Assembly (NCBI RefSeq): GCF_002494345.1
Contig: NZ_NXNI01000002.1
Location: forward strand, 62,001 to 126,000
DNA from: Natrinema ejinorense
GTDB lineage: Archaea; Halobacteriota; Halobacteria; Halobacteriales; Natrialbaceae
Direction: 5' to 3'
Length of the DNA stretch: 64,000 bases
Made by a program: the position numbers and the translations under genes. Positions 9,922 to 19,563 of this stretch are shown piece after piece (position 1 is the first letter of the stretch; each line of letters starts with the position of its first letter). Below the pieces are notes generated by a model that saw only the letters and a program-made list of their open reading frames with translations, ran no database searches and had not been told where the DNA came from.

Positions 9922-10686
9922 ATGGACGATTCCCCCTCAGCACAGACGCAGCCTCGCATCCACACGGCGCCACGAACTGACGTCTCGCAGCATCAGGGCA
10001 AATTCCGGATCCATCTCAACTTCCCCGGTCGCGCTGTCCCGGACCACGACGACCACGGCTACGGCCCGCTCGCCACCGTCGTCGAGTCGTTCATGGACCC
10101 CGGAACGCTGATTCGGATGCACCAGCACCGCAACGAGGAGATCATCTCTTGGGTGCCCGACGGCGTGATGCGCCACGACGACCGGCAGGGAAACTCCCTC
10201 GTCACTGACCCCGAGCACCTGATGGTGATGAACGCCGGCAGCGGCTTCTGGCATTCCGAAGAGACGCTCGCGGACGACCCGCCGCTGCGGATGCTCCAGA
10301 TTTTCGTCCGGCCGTACAGCCTCGATCTCGAGTCGGACATCCAACACGAGCCGATTCCAGACCCGGTCCCCAACGAGTGGCGGCACCTGTTCGGTCCCGA
10401 AGGGAGCGACGCCCCGCTAGACGTCCGCAACGATGTCCATTTCTACGACTGCCGACTCAACGCCGGTGCCACGACCACGCTCCCGTCCCGGGCGGGCTGG
10501 GATACCTACTGCTACGTGTTCGAGGGGGCGGTCGAAATCGGCGAGAAAGCGGTCGGGGACACCGAAAGTGCACTGGTGACCGACGATAGCGACGTATTCG
10601 TCACCGCAACCGAGGACTCGACCGTCGTTGGGTTTTCCATCAATCCCGACGCCCCGATCACTCGGCAGGGTACGATCGGCCGGTGA
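9922..10686 (+). CDS. Pirin family protein
   Basis: A 254-residue bicupin of the pirin family. The metal-binding region FMDPGTLIRMHQHRNEEIISW (His-x-His, then Glu) lies near 55-75 and the second histidine GSGFWHSEE near 110-118; the C-terminal cupin starts near 170. Haloarchaeal pirins are presumed iron-binding regulators or quercetinase-like dioxygenases; neither can be decided here. The ATG at 9922 is preferred over the upstream TTG. Confidence 0.85.
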   Translation: MDDSPSAQTQPRIHTAPRTDVSQHQGKFRIHLNFPGRAVPDHDDHGYGPLATVVESFMDPGTLIRMHQHRNEEIISWVPDGVMRHDDRQGNSLVTDPEHLMVMNAGSGFWHSEETLADDPPLRMLQIFVRPYSLDLESDIQHEPIPDPVPNEWRHLFGPEGSDAPLDVRNDVHFYDCRLNAGATTTLPSRAGWDTYCYVFEGAVEIGEKAVGDTESALVTDDSDVFVTATEDSTVVGFSINPDAPITRQGTIGR

Positions 10687-10720
10687 CAGGAGTCGAGGAC
10701 CGGACTGTGGGGAGCTACTT

Positions 10721-10843
10721 TTGACACCCGTTGAGTGGGCGGGGAGCTCGGTCAATCGATCGAGCTACGCTGGTCAGTTCTGTTCGGACAGCTGTGAGAT
10801 CCGCTACGAGCACATGCGAGCGGACGCTCGAGAGGCTGCATGA
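10721..10843 (+). CDS. Small FCSDSC zinc-finger-like protein, perhaps truncated
   Basis: The last 25 codons read YAGQFCSDSCEIRYEHMRA, a pattern seen at the C-terminus of small haloarchaeal zinc-finger proteins. The first CxxC pair that should partner it is not visible in the same frame, so this may be a truncated or frameshifted gene. The start is uncertain; a TTG at 10721 would give 40 residues, and the frame is open further upstream. Confidence 0.4.
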   Translation: MTPVEWAGSSVNRSSYAGQFCSDSCEIRYEHMRADAREAA

Positions 10844-11161
10844 TAAGGCGACGGATCAGTACTGATCCTCGAGTCCCGCTTCTCGCACCGTCCCTCGAGT
10901 GTCTGCGGTCGTCGACCGTAACGGTCTTATCGCCAGCGGCGTTACTCGGGAGTGGTATCACTAGGATCGTGATACCTCGAAGGCGCTCATTCAGCGTCTT
11001 CGTGCGACATCACGACTCACCAGCCGTGGCTGTCCGCGACGACCGACGCCCTCGAGCGTTCTCCATCGTCCCCCTACGATCGACGGTATGATTCGTCTCC
11101 CCGAGTGGTGGATCCTCACGTACTTATTTGATCACCACGGCCGTTCTACTCTGCATACGAA
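10844..11161. other. Intergenic region with promoter of the fdh unit
   Basis: There is no convincing gene. ACTTATTTG near 11121-11129 is a good haloarchaeal TATA element; it lies about 30 nt before the ATG at 11162, which would give a nearly leaderless transcript for the two-gene fdh unit. Confidence 0.45.
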
Positions 11162-12694
11162 ATGGGATCGATGACTGAACCCACAGCCGCAATGTCGCGG
11201 TCGCCGGTCCTCAGGGTCGCGACTGACCCGACCGCGTCCCGCCGTGACACTGGCTCCGAAACAGCGCGTCGGACAGCCACCGCCGTCCCGGTCGTCCGGA
11301 CGGGACCGACCGGCATTGCCGCGTTCGAACCGCTGTTTCTCGCGACCGCCGGCGGACGAACGGCGTTCCATCCGCGTCCGGACCACGAGCGGATCGAGGG
11401 GATCGTCGGTGCGCTCGAGCGCGGCGAGTTGCTGCCCGAGGTTGCCGCCGCAGTCGTCGAACACGATCCGGGGACGCGTTCGCTTCCCGCTCCCGAAACC
11501 GGTCCGTTGTCCGTCGGCTGTCGGGAGGTCCTCGGATCGTGTGGCTGGGTCACACCGCTCGTACCGGAGGACTACGACCTCGTCTCGCCGGAACGGGATG
11601 CAGGGCCGGTCCGGGACCGCGGACTGCTCGGGCGCGGTCGCGGCGACGCTGCCGCGGACGAGGACGTCGGAGCGACGTGGGCCACGATCCGGGAGACCGA
11701 CGGCGATCCGGTCGTCGTCGTCAACGCCAACGACACCGACGACCGACAGCGGATCGATCGGACGCTGCTCGCGAGCGTCCCGATCGCCGTCCTCGACGGA
11801 ATCGCGGCGATCGCCGAGTACCTCGGCACGACGGACGCAGTCCTTTACCTAAACGGGAGCGAGACCGGACTCCATCGCCACCTCGAGGCGGCGATCGACG
11901 CGGCCGCCGCCGAGCTCCCGGTCGTTCCGCAACTGGTCGCCGGTCCGGACGAGTACCGCGCCGGCGCACCGACCGCCGCCCTCGAGGCACTCGAAGGGAA
12001 CGACCGGATCGAGCCCCGGATTCAACCGCCCTCGCCGGCGGTCCACGGGCTCTACGGCCGGCCGACGGCGGTCCATTCCGTGCGGACAGTGGCACACGTT
12101 CGACGGCTGCTGGGGAACGACGCGCCGTCCGACGCGACCGACCGCGATCCCGGCACCCGGCTGTTTACCGTCACCGGCGACGTGGCGGCACCGGCAACCG
12201 TCGAACTCGGGTCCGACGACAGCCTCGAAGCCGCCCTCGATGCGGTCGAGCTCCAGGGAGCCGTCAAGATGGCCTGCGTGGGCGATGTTCTCGGCGGCAT
12301 CACCCGGGGGCTCGACGTGAGTGCAACTCGAGACGCGCTTGCGGCGGCTGCCCTCGGAACCGAAGGGGTGGTCGAGTTGCTGAACGAGGATCGGTGTGCG
12401 GTCGCGACCGCCGGCGAGCGCGCGACGTTCGCCGCGACCGAGAACAGCGGCCGGTGTGTCCCCGGACGCGAGGGAACGAAACAGCTCGCGGAGCTCCTGC
12501 GTGAGATCTATCACGGATCGTTCGACCTCGCGAAGATCCGCGAACTCGGTCGCACGATGGAGCGGACGAGCAACTGCCGGATCGGCGCACGCGCGCCGCG
12601 TCCGGTGACGACGGCGATCGACGAGTTCGAACCGGTGTTCCGCGCACACGCCGACGGTCGCTGTCCGAGCGGTACCTGTTCCGAGAACCTATGA
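11162..12694 (+). CDS. NuoF-like subunit with degraded FMN/NADH and Fe-S motifs
   Basis: A 510-residue protein that aligns by eye with the NuoF/HoxF/FdhB 51-kDa subunit. The domain order is kept: a Rossmann-like FMN/NADH domain (about 140-280), an SLBB-like domain with GLYGRPTAVHSVRTVAHV, then the C-terminal helical domain. Key residues are not kept. The FMN glycine loop GRGGAGFPTGLKW is replaced by GRGRGDAAADEDVGATW, the NADEGEPG motif reads NANDTDD, and the N3 cluster motif SCGxCxPC reads NSGRCVPG, leaving one of its three cysteines. The stop overlaps fdhA by 4 bp. It is probably a structural or altered electron-transfer partner of FdhA and not a normal NAD+-reducing subunit. The N-terminal 50 residues are low complexity. 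Confidence 0.75.
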   Translation: MGSMTEPTAAMSRSPVLRVATDPTASRRDTGSETARRTATAVPVVRTGPTGIAAFEPLFLATAGGRTAFHPRPDHERIEGIVGALERGELLPEVAAAVVEHDPGTRSLPAPETGPLSVGCREVLGSCGWVTPLVPEDYDLVSPERDAGPVRDRGLLGRGRGDAAADEDVGATWATIRETDGDPVVVVNANDTDDRQRIDRTLLASVPIAVLDGIAAIAEYLGTTDAVLYLNGSETGLHRHLEAAIDAAAAELPVVPQLVAGPDEYRAGAPTAALEALEGNDRIEPRIQPPSPAVHGLYGRPTAVHSVRTVAHVRRLLGNDAPSDATDRDPGTRLFTVTGDVAAPATVELGSDDSLEAALDAVELQGAVKMACVGDVLGGITRGLDVSATRDALAAAALGTEGVVELLNEDRCAVATAGERATFAATENSGRCVPGREGTKQLAELLREIYHGSFDLAKIRELGRTMERTSNCRIGARAPRPVTTAIDEFEPVFRAHADGRCPSGTCSENL

Positions 12695-15600
12695 GTACGA
12701 ACGATCCCCTTCCAGGCGTTCCAGACCTCGATGACCCGCGTACAGAAACCCCGGTCACGGCTGAATTCGAGACCGGGAGCGCGAACGATCCGGACGTCGG
12801 GACGCGCGGCACCGACCCGACGACCGTGACGGTCAACGGCGAACCGGTGACCGTCCCGCCTGGGTCGACGATCATCGACGCGATGCAGGCCCTCGACGAC
12901 GACGTCGTCAGCGTCGACCCCGGGACGGACGCCCTCGAGGAAGACGCCGACGTACCCGCCCTCTGTTACTACGACCGCGGCGGCGACTGTAGCGACGAGA
13001 TCGGCCCGCGAAGCGAGTGTCGGACCTGCATAGTCGAGACCGACGCACACGGGCTCGTCCCCTCCTGTTCGTTCCCGGCGGAAGAGGGCCTCGCCGTCGA
13101 GACGGACACGCCCGACGCCGCGGAGAGCCGGAGCGTCAACCTCGATCTCGTCCTCTCGAACCACAACCTTCGGTGTACGACCTGTAACGGCACCGGTCGC
13201 TGTGAACTCCAGAGCGCGGCGATCAGCGAGGACGTCGACCACCCGCGCTACGGCGTCTTCGACGAGCGCGACCAGTACGACCCCCTCGACGACACCTCGT
13301 CGTTCATCCAGATCGACCGCAACAAGTGTATCCTCTGTAACCGGTGTGTCGACGGCTGCAACGACGTACAGGCCGAGGGCGTCCTCCGGATCGAGGGCCA
13401 CGGCGAGGACACCCGCATCGGCTTCCAGTCCGACGCCGAGACGATGGCCGACTCCGAGTGCGTCTCCTGTGGTCACTGCGCGACGGTCTGTCCAACCGGG
13501 GCGCTGACCGAGAAGGGGATCGGCGGTGCCGGGACGCTCCCGTTCCCCGGCTTCACCCAGCGGAACTCGATCGGGGACGTCATCGAACACGTAGACGCCG
13601 AGACCCTCGACGACACGACGTCCCCCAACCGGTCGCCCGCGCCGGGCGGCGACGCCACGGTTGGGTCCGCTGGGACCATGAACAGCGACCAACGCAGCGT
13701 CGCCGGGGTCATGGAGCGAGCGAAGCGGAGACTCGAGACGACGGCGGCAACGGTTGGACGGAACGCGTTCCTCGCAGGCGAACACACGGCCGAATCGATC
13801 GCGGCGACCACGCTCCCGGAGGGATACCTGTTCGACATCGCCGAGGCGATCAGCGACTACCGGCTGGGCAAGATCGACAAAGCGGAGACGACCTGTGGGT
13901 TCTGTGCCGTCGGCTGTCGCTTCGAGATGTGGGGCAAGGACGACGACTCCCTCGGCGTCGTCCCCGTCGACGATCCCGACGACGCGCCCGCGAACAACTT
14001 CTCGACCTGCGTGAAAGGGAAGTTCGGCCACGAGTTCGCCAACAGCGAGAACCGGGTTACGACACCGCTCGTGCGCAACGACGACGGCGACCTCGAGGAA
14101 GCATCCTGGGACGACGCGTTGGAGCTGGTGGCCGAACGGCTCACCGACGTTCAGAACGACCACGGCGTCGACGCGGTCGGCTGCCTCGCGTCCTCGAAGG
14201 GGAGCAACGAGGAAGCCTACCTCGTCCAGAAGTTCGCCCGGCAGGTACTCGGCTCCAAGAACATCGACAACTGTGCGCGGCTCTGTCACTCCTCGACGGT
14301 CGCCGCGCTCCAGCAGACGGTCGGCTACGGCGCGATGACAAACCGCATCAACGAGGACATCGGCGAGGCCGACGCCTACCTCATCAGCGGCTCGAACACC
14401 ACCGAGTCCCACCCCGTGTTGGCGACTCGCATCAAACGGAACGTCAGGGACGGCGCGGACCTCGTCGTCTTCGATCCGCGGAAGATCGGCATCGCCGAGC
14501 ACGCGGATCAGTACACCCGGACGACCCCCGGCTACGACGTGACGTGGCTCAACGGGATGATCCGGTACATCGTCGAGCACGACCTCCACGACGAGGCCTT
14601 CATCGAGCGCAACACGAAGCACTTCGAGGAACTCAAAGAGAAGGTACAGGCGTTCACCCCGGAGAAAGTCGAGGAACTGGCCGGCGTCTCCCCCGAGGAG
14701 TTGGCCGCGGCCGCCGAGACGCTCGCCGAAGCCGACTCCGTCGTCTTCGGCTGGGCCATGGGAATGACCCAACAGAGCACGGGCACCGAGAACCTGCTCG
14801 CGATGGCCGACCTCGCGCTCGTGCTGGGCCAGCTCGGCAAGCCCGGGGCCGGCCTCTCGCCGTTCCGCGGCCAGAACAACGTCCAGGGCGGCGGCGGGGA
14901 CATGGGAACGCTCCCCGGAAGCCTCCCCGGCTACCAGGACCCGGCCGACGACGAAGTCGGCGAGAAGTTCGCCGAGGTCTGGGGCGAGCGCCCGCCCGAG
15001 GAGCCCGGCCTCAAAGTACCGGAGATGCTCGCGGAGGCCCGCGAGGGCAACCTGGAGGGCATGTACATCGTCGGCGAGAACCCGGCGCTCTCCGAACCCG
15101 ACGTCGATCACGCCGGGGAGGCCCTCGCGGCCCTCGAGTTCCTCGTCGTCCAGGACATCTTCGTGACCGAGACCGCCGAGCACGCCGACGTCGTCCTGCC
15201 GGCGGCGACCTCGCCGGAGAAACACGGGACGTTCACCAACACCGAGCGACGGATCCAGCGGGTTCGGCCCAGCACCGAGCCGCCGGGGACGGCCAGACAG
15301 GACTGGGAGATTACCCAGGCGCTGGCCGCACGACTCGGCTACGAGTGGGGGTACGACCACCCACGCGAGATCATGGTCGAGATCAGCGATCTCGTCCCCA
15401 TCTACGGCGGCGTGAGCTACGAGCGCCTCGAGTCGGGCGAGGAACACGGCCTTCAGTGGCCGGTCCCCGACGCGGACCATCCCGGCACCCCCTACCTCTA
15501 CGACTACGAGGAGGGGAACTTCAACTTCGAGGACGGGAAAGCGCGGTTCGTCCCCGCAGACGGTGGCCACCCCGGGGAACTCCCCGACGAGGAGTATCCC

Positions 15601-15996
15601 CTTACGCTCACTTCCGGGCGGGTCCTCTATCACTGGCACACTGGCCAGATCACCCGCCGCGTCGAGGGGCTGATGAGCCACGTCGGCCAGAGCTTCGTCG
15701 AGATCCACCCCGAGACGGCCGCCGAACTCGGCGTCGAAGACGGCGAGTACGTCCGCGTCGAATCCCGGCGCGGCGAAATCGTCGTCAAGGCCCAGGTCAC
15801 CGAACGCGTGGGCGAGGGAACGCTGTTCATCCCGATGCACTTCGCGACCGGCGCGGTCAACAAACTCACCCAGGAGACGTTCGACCCACAGGCCGGCATC
15901 CCCGAGTACAAGATCTCGAGCGTCCGGCTCGAGGCACTCGGCCCGGAGACCGACGAAGCGGTGTTACGAACGCCGGACGTCGCCAGCGACGGCTGA
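12691..15996 (+). CDS. fdhA: Formate dehydrogenase alpha subunit, NuoG/FdhF type
   Basis: A 1101-residue molybdoenzyme. The N-terminal domain has a 2Fe-2S ferredoxin fold with cysteines near 90-128, the NuoG motif HNLRCTTCNGTGRCELQ (near 155-171) and two 4Fe-4S motifs, KCILCNRCVDGC (near 212) and ECVSCGHCATVC (near 256). After a linker come the 4Fe-4S motif TCGFCAVGC (near 400) and the bis-MGD catalytic domain with NIDNCARLCHSS, where the second Cys stands at the selenocysteine position of FdhF. The C-terminal MGD-binding domain follows (TSGRVLYHWHTGQITRR). The enzyme should oxidise formate, or a related substrate, in the cytoplasm: no signal peptide is visible. It is coupled by ATGA to the NuoF-like gene. 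The substrate is inferred from the family; other members act on other compounds. Confidence 0.85.
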   Translation: MSTNDPLPGVPDLDDPRTETPVTAEFETGSANDPDVGTRGTDPTTVTVNGEPVTVPPGSTIIDAMQALDDDVVSVDPGTDALEEDADVPALCYYDRGGDCSDEIGPRSECRTCIVETDAHGLVPSCSFPAEEGLAVETDTPDAAESRSVNLDLVLSNHNLRCTTCNGTGRCELQSAAISEDVDHPRYGVFDERDQYDPLDDTSSFIQIDRNKCILCNRCVDGCNDVQAEGVLRIEGHGEDTRIGFQSDAETMADSECVSCGHCATVCPTGALTEKGIGGAGTLPFPGFTQRNSIGDVIEHVDAETLDDTTSPNRSPAPGGDATVGSAGTMNSDQRSVAGVMERAKRRLETTAATVGRNAFLAGEHTAESIAATTLPEGYLFDIAEAISDYRLGKIDKAETTCGFCAVGCRFEMWGKDDDSLGVVPVDDPDDAPANNFSTCVKGKFGHEFANSENRVTTPLVRNDDGDLEEASWDDALELVAERLTDVQNDHGVDAVGCLASSKGSNEEAYLVQKFARQVLGSKNIDNCARLCHSSTVAALQQTVGYGAMTNRINEDIGEADAYLISGSNTTESHPVLATRIKRNVRDGADLVVFDPRKIGIAEHADQYTRTTPGYDVTWLNGMIRYIVEHDLHDEAFIERNTKHFEELKEKVQAFTPEKVEELAGVSPEELAAAAETLAEADSVVFGWAMGMTQQSTGTENLLAMADLALVLGQLGKPGAGLSPFRGQNNVQGGGGDMGTLPGSLPGYQDPADDEVGEKFAEVWGERPPEEPGLKVPEMLAEAREGNLEGMYIVGENPALSEPDVDHAGEALAALEFLVVQDIFVTETAEHADVVLPAATSPEKHGTFTNTERRIQRVRPSTEPPGTARQDWEITQALAARLGYEWGYDHPREIMVEISDLVPIYGGVSYERLESGEEHGLQWPVPDADHPGTPYLYDYEEGNFNFEDGKARFVPADGGHPGELPDEEYPLTLTSGRVLYHWHTGQITRRVEGLMSHVGQSFVEIHPETAAELGVEDGEYVRVESRRGEIVVKAQVTERVGEGTLFIPMHFATGAVNKLTQETFDPQAGIPEYKISSVRLEALGPETDEAVLRTPDVASDG

Positions 15997-16115
15997 GGAC
16001 GCTGCGATACTGAACTCGCTGTTGTGAGCTTCGATTCGAGAGCAACTGGCCGGTGTGTGGGATCACTACGCCGTCGTCGCTGCCGCGGACGCAGTTGTCG
16101 GTGGGAACTGCGCTC

Positions 16116-16313
16116 TTAGTTATTCGTCAGTTCGAAGAATCCCTGGTCGTGCGTGATCACGCCCGCATCGTGGAGCGTCGAGATTCCCCGACTGACGGCC
16201 TCCTCGCTGTAATCGTACTTCTCCGACAGCGTGAGCCTGAGTGACTTGTGGGTCTGTCGCTCCCGCTCGAGTTCTTCGACGATCCGCTCTTTCAGGAGGT
16301 CGGGATCACTCAT
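16116..16313 (-). CDS. Small winged-helix-like protein downstream of fdhA
   Basis: A 65-residue charged protein. The pattern LLKERIVEELERERQTHKSL, LSEKYDYSEEAVSRGIST, then GVITHDQGFFELT reads as a compact winged helix. It sits convergent to fdhA, 119 bp after its stop. The start ATG 16313 is preferred because the frame above it has no coding character. It may be a small regulator; that is inference. Confidence 0.6.
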   Translation of the reverse strand: MSDPDLLKERIVEELERERQTHKSLRLTLSEKYDYSEEAVSRGISTLHDAGVITHDQGFFELTNN

Positions 16314-16483
16314 CGGTCTCCTGGTTGGCGTATAGCCGCGCAGCCACCTCACGGTTGGGGGACCAAGCGGAAGAGCTCGGTGAGACACTCGAGCTGGGGC
16401 CGTCATGTGACTCTCGGGGACGAGAGGGGACGGAATTTACCAAATAGTATTAGACGATGTGGACGAATCCCTTTCAGAGATGA

Positions 16484-19444
16484 ATGTCGCAGTTCCCACA
16501 GACTGATTCCCCCACTAGCAGTCCGTACTACGACAGCGGGTACGAAGACCAGCGTGACGAGATCGAAGCGGCGCTCGACCACCTGTCTTCGGAGACGGAC
16601 ATTACGTTCGATAGTCTGCGCCATATCGAGGCGTTCTCCTCCGACACGACCGCCACCGATGGATCCAGTGCCGTCGTGTTCGCAACGACGGTCGACGCGG
16701 TTCCAACACGGCTCGAGCAGGCGACCGTCTGGGTGACACCGGATCCACAGGCGGCCGGGGACGCTATTCGGGCAGGTGCCCTCGATGCGATCACCTGGCG
16801 GCCCGGCGCGGCACTCGATCTGCTCGTCGCGAAACTATCGCGTCTCCTGTCGACGCCAGCCAAATCGGGGACAAACGCGTCTGAAGACGCCGACGTCGGC
16901 GACGGCGATGCGGCGGTGCGAGCGGTCGAGCAAATCGACGACGCCATCCTCGAACTCGACACCGACGACCGCATCACGTATCTCAACAGCGCGGCCGCGG
17001 ACCTCTTCGATCGCACTCGAGAGACGCTGCTGACCGTCCCCGTGTGGCGCGTGCTCTCGGAGTGGACGACCGACGACGTTCGCGAGGCCGTCGAACGGGC
17101 ACGAACCGCTACGGAGGTCCTCAGCACGGAGGTTTCGACGAGGGACGGGCGCTGGTTCGACGTGACGCTGTACCCCCACGACGGACGGCTCTCCGTCTAC
17201 GTCCGCGAGATCACCGCCCGCCGCGAGTCCGAAACCGACCAGGCGATGTACGAGTATCTCATCGAGACCGTCGGGGACGCGGTCTACATCCTCGACGACG
17301 AGGGGCGGTTCACGTTCGTCAACGATGCACTCTGCGAGATGGCCGGGTACGACAGGGAAGAGCTACTGGGCTCGTCAGTACACCACATCAAGGACGACGA
17401 AACCGTCGAGCGAGCCGAGGACGCTCTCAGGGAACTCCGCAGGGAGTACGACGGACCGAAAACGGGCGAGATGCCGATCGCAAAGCTCGACGTGGATCTC
17501 GTCACGAAGGACGGCCAGCGAGTCCCGTGTACGGATCGGATGACGCTGCGCCCCCTCGAGAACGGCTCGTTTGCGGGGACCGTCGGGACGCTCCGAGACA
17601 TCAGCCGCCAGCGGCGTCGAGAACGAATCCTGAACAATCTCCTGCGAGCGACACAGGACATGGTCGCCGCGGAGACGCCGACGGACGTCGCCGAACGCGT
17701 CGTCGACGTCGCGATGAACACGATCGAAACCACCGGCGCGGTCGTCCGCGAGTACGATCCGGCGACCGACGAGCTCGTCCCGATCGCGGTTCCCGAGACC
17801 GTCCGCGAGCAGCTAGGCGACCGACCGCGGTACGACGCCGACGAAGGCCCCGTCGGAACGGCGTTCACCGAGAATCGGGTCGTCAAGGTCGACGCCCTCG
17901 ACCACATCGACACCACGTCGATCGATGCGGGAACGTATCTCCCCATCGGGGAGAACCGAACGCTCAGCGTCGGGCACGACGACGGCGACGGGTTCACGAG
18001 AGACGAGCGGCAGTTCCTCGAGTTACTGACGACGACTGCCGAGTCCGTGTTCGAACGCGTCGAACGGGACCAGGAGCGACGCCGATACGAGGCCGTCGTC
18101 GAGAACGCCAACGACCTCCTCTTCACCCTCGACGCCGACGGCGCAGTGACGCTCGTCACCGAATCGTTCGCCGCCATGCTCGGAACGACGCGCTCGGCGC
18201 TCGTCGGGACACGGATCGCCGACGTCCTCGCGGACGAGACGGTCGCCGAGCACCTCGCGGCAGGAACCGATGGCTCCTACGCCACCGAAACCGACTTCGT
18301 GGCTCGCGAGGGGCTCGAGATCCCGACCCGGATTTCCGTCGCCCCGCTCGAGGACCCCGACGGCGACGGCGTCGTCGTAACCGTGCAGGATATCCGCGAA
18401 CTCCGGATGGCCAAACAGGAGGCGTCGCGACAGCGCCGCCGGTTCACCGAGTTGTTCGGGACGTTGACCGACCCGCTCGTCGAGCTGGCGTTCGAGGACA
18501 CCGGCACCGAAATCACCACGGCGAACGATCGGTTCCTCGACCTCGTCGCCGTCGACGAGGACGAACTGCGGGACGCGCGCCTGGACGCGATCAGCGACGC
18601 GATCCCAGCCGCCGTCGGGGACGCACTCGACGAGATCCACGAGACGAGAGCGGCGGTGGAGCGGGAAGTTCGCGTCCAGACGGACAGCGGCGTTCGGTTC
18701 TATCTCCTCCGGAGCGTCCCCTACCAGCACGACGACGGCGAGCGGGCGTTCGTCGTGTTGACCGACATTACCGAAGTCAGACAGCAGGGCACCCATCTGC
18801 GGGTACTTCATCGCCTCCTGCGGCACAACCTGCGCAATCAGACGACCGTCATCCTCGGCCGAGCAGAACTCGTCCGAGCAGCGACCGACGACGAGGAGAT
18901 CGAGTCACACGCGGCGGTCATCGAAGCGGCCGGTCGATCGCTGGTCGACGCCAGCGAGACGGCACAGTCGATACAGCGGATCCTCCAGACCGACCACGTC
19001 GACCCCGATTCGCTGTCGCCAACCGAACTCGCGGAGCAACTCAGGGGGGTCGTCGAGTCGGTCGTATCGGACGTCGCTGTAGAGATCGACGTCTCCACCA
19101 CCAGCAGCGTCCCGTACGACGACTCGATCGGGAACGCCGTCAGCGAACTGCTCGAGAACGCCATCGAGTACGGAACGCCCGACGATGGGTCGACGATCGG
19201 GATCAGCGTGACCGACCGATCCGACGCGTCGGTTCGGATCGCCGTCAGCGACGACGGCCACGGAATCCCCGAGGAGGAGTGGTCCGTCGTTGCCGGCGAC
19301 GGCGAGATCACGCAACTCCGGCACGGCTCGGGACTCGGCCTCTGGCTCGCGAAGTGGGTCGCCGATAGGCACGGAGGGACCCTCCGTCTCGTATCGGCCG
19401 GCGTGGACGGGACGACGATCGCGATCGACCTTCCGACGGAGTAG
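16484..19444 (+). CDS. Multi-PAS/GAF sensor histidine kinase
   Basis: A 986-residue soluble sensor kinase. From the N-terminus it has a degenerate receiver-like domain (about 30-125), PAS (about 145-250), PAS with PAC (about 255-375), a GAF-like domain (about 385-520), PAS (about 530-640) and PAS (about 645-765). Then follow a phosphoacceptor region, LLRHNLRNQTTVILGRAEL (His near 781), and an HATPase domain with ELLENAIEYG, DDGHGIPEEEW and GSGLGLWLAKW. This is the usual haloarchaeal orphan kinase; no full response regulator is adjacent. No transmembrane segment is visible, so it senses an intracellular cue. Confidence 0.92.
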   Translation: MSQFPQTDSPTSSPYYDSGYEDQRDEIEAALDHLSSETDITFDSLRHIEAFSSDTTATDGSSAVVFATTVDAVPTRLEQATVWVTPDPQAAGDAIRAGALDAITWRPGAALDLLVAKLSRLLSTPAKSGTNASEDADVGDGDAAVRAVEQIDDAILELDTDDRITYLNSAAADLFDRTRETLLTVPVWRVLSEWTTDDVREAVERARTATEVLSTEVSTRDGRWFDVTLYPHDGRLSVYVREITARRESETDQAMYEYLIETVGDAVYILDDEGRFTFVNDALCEMAGYDREELLGSSVHHIKDDETVERAEDALRELRREYDGPKTGEMPIAKLDVDLVTKDGQRVPCTDRMTLRPLENGSFAGTVGTLRDISRQRRRERILNNLLRATQDMVAAETPTDVAERVVDVAMNTIETTGAVVREYDPATDELVPIAVPETVREQLGDRPRYDADEGPVGTAFTENRVVKVDALDHIDTTSIDAGTYLPIGENRTLSVGHDDGDGFTRDERQFLELLTTTAESVFERVERDQERRRYEAVVENANDLLFTLDADGAVTLVTESFAAMLGTTRSALVGTRIADVLADETVAEHLAAGTDGSYATETDFVAREGLEIPTRISVAPLEDPDGDGVVVTVQDIRELRMAKQEASRQRRRFTELFGTLTDPLVELAFEDTGTEITTANDRFLDLVAVDEDELRDARLDAISDAIPAAVGDALDEIHETRAAVEREVRVQTDSGVRFYLLRSVPYQHDDGERAFVVLTDITEVRQQGTHLRVLHRLLRHNLRNQTTVILGRAELVRAATDDEEIESHAAVIEAAGRSLVDASETAQSIQRILQTDHVDPDSLSPTELAEQLRGVVESVVSDVAVEIDVSTTSSVPYDDSIGNAVSELLENAIEYGTPDDGSTIGISVTDRSDASVRIAVSDDGHGIPEEEWSVVAGDGEITQLRHGSGLGLWLAKWVADRHGGTLRLVSAGVDGTTIAIDLPTE

Positions 19445-19563
19445 TGGGTTGTCGCTCCTGCTTGCGATACCGTCTCGTCCCGGAACCCGCGGTCGATCTC
19501 CCGTGAACATCACGACGCGGTCAGTCGTCTCACTGACCTCGCGATTTAGTGCGGGGGAGGATG

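Noticed and set aside
12511-15840. Minus-strand open frame of 1109 codons opposite the fdh genes
   Set aside because: It is the antisense of fdhA and the NuoF-like gene. Its long openness follows from GC-rich codon bias on the other strand, it has no family motif, and the plus-strand genes carry full cofactor motifs.
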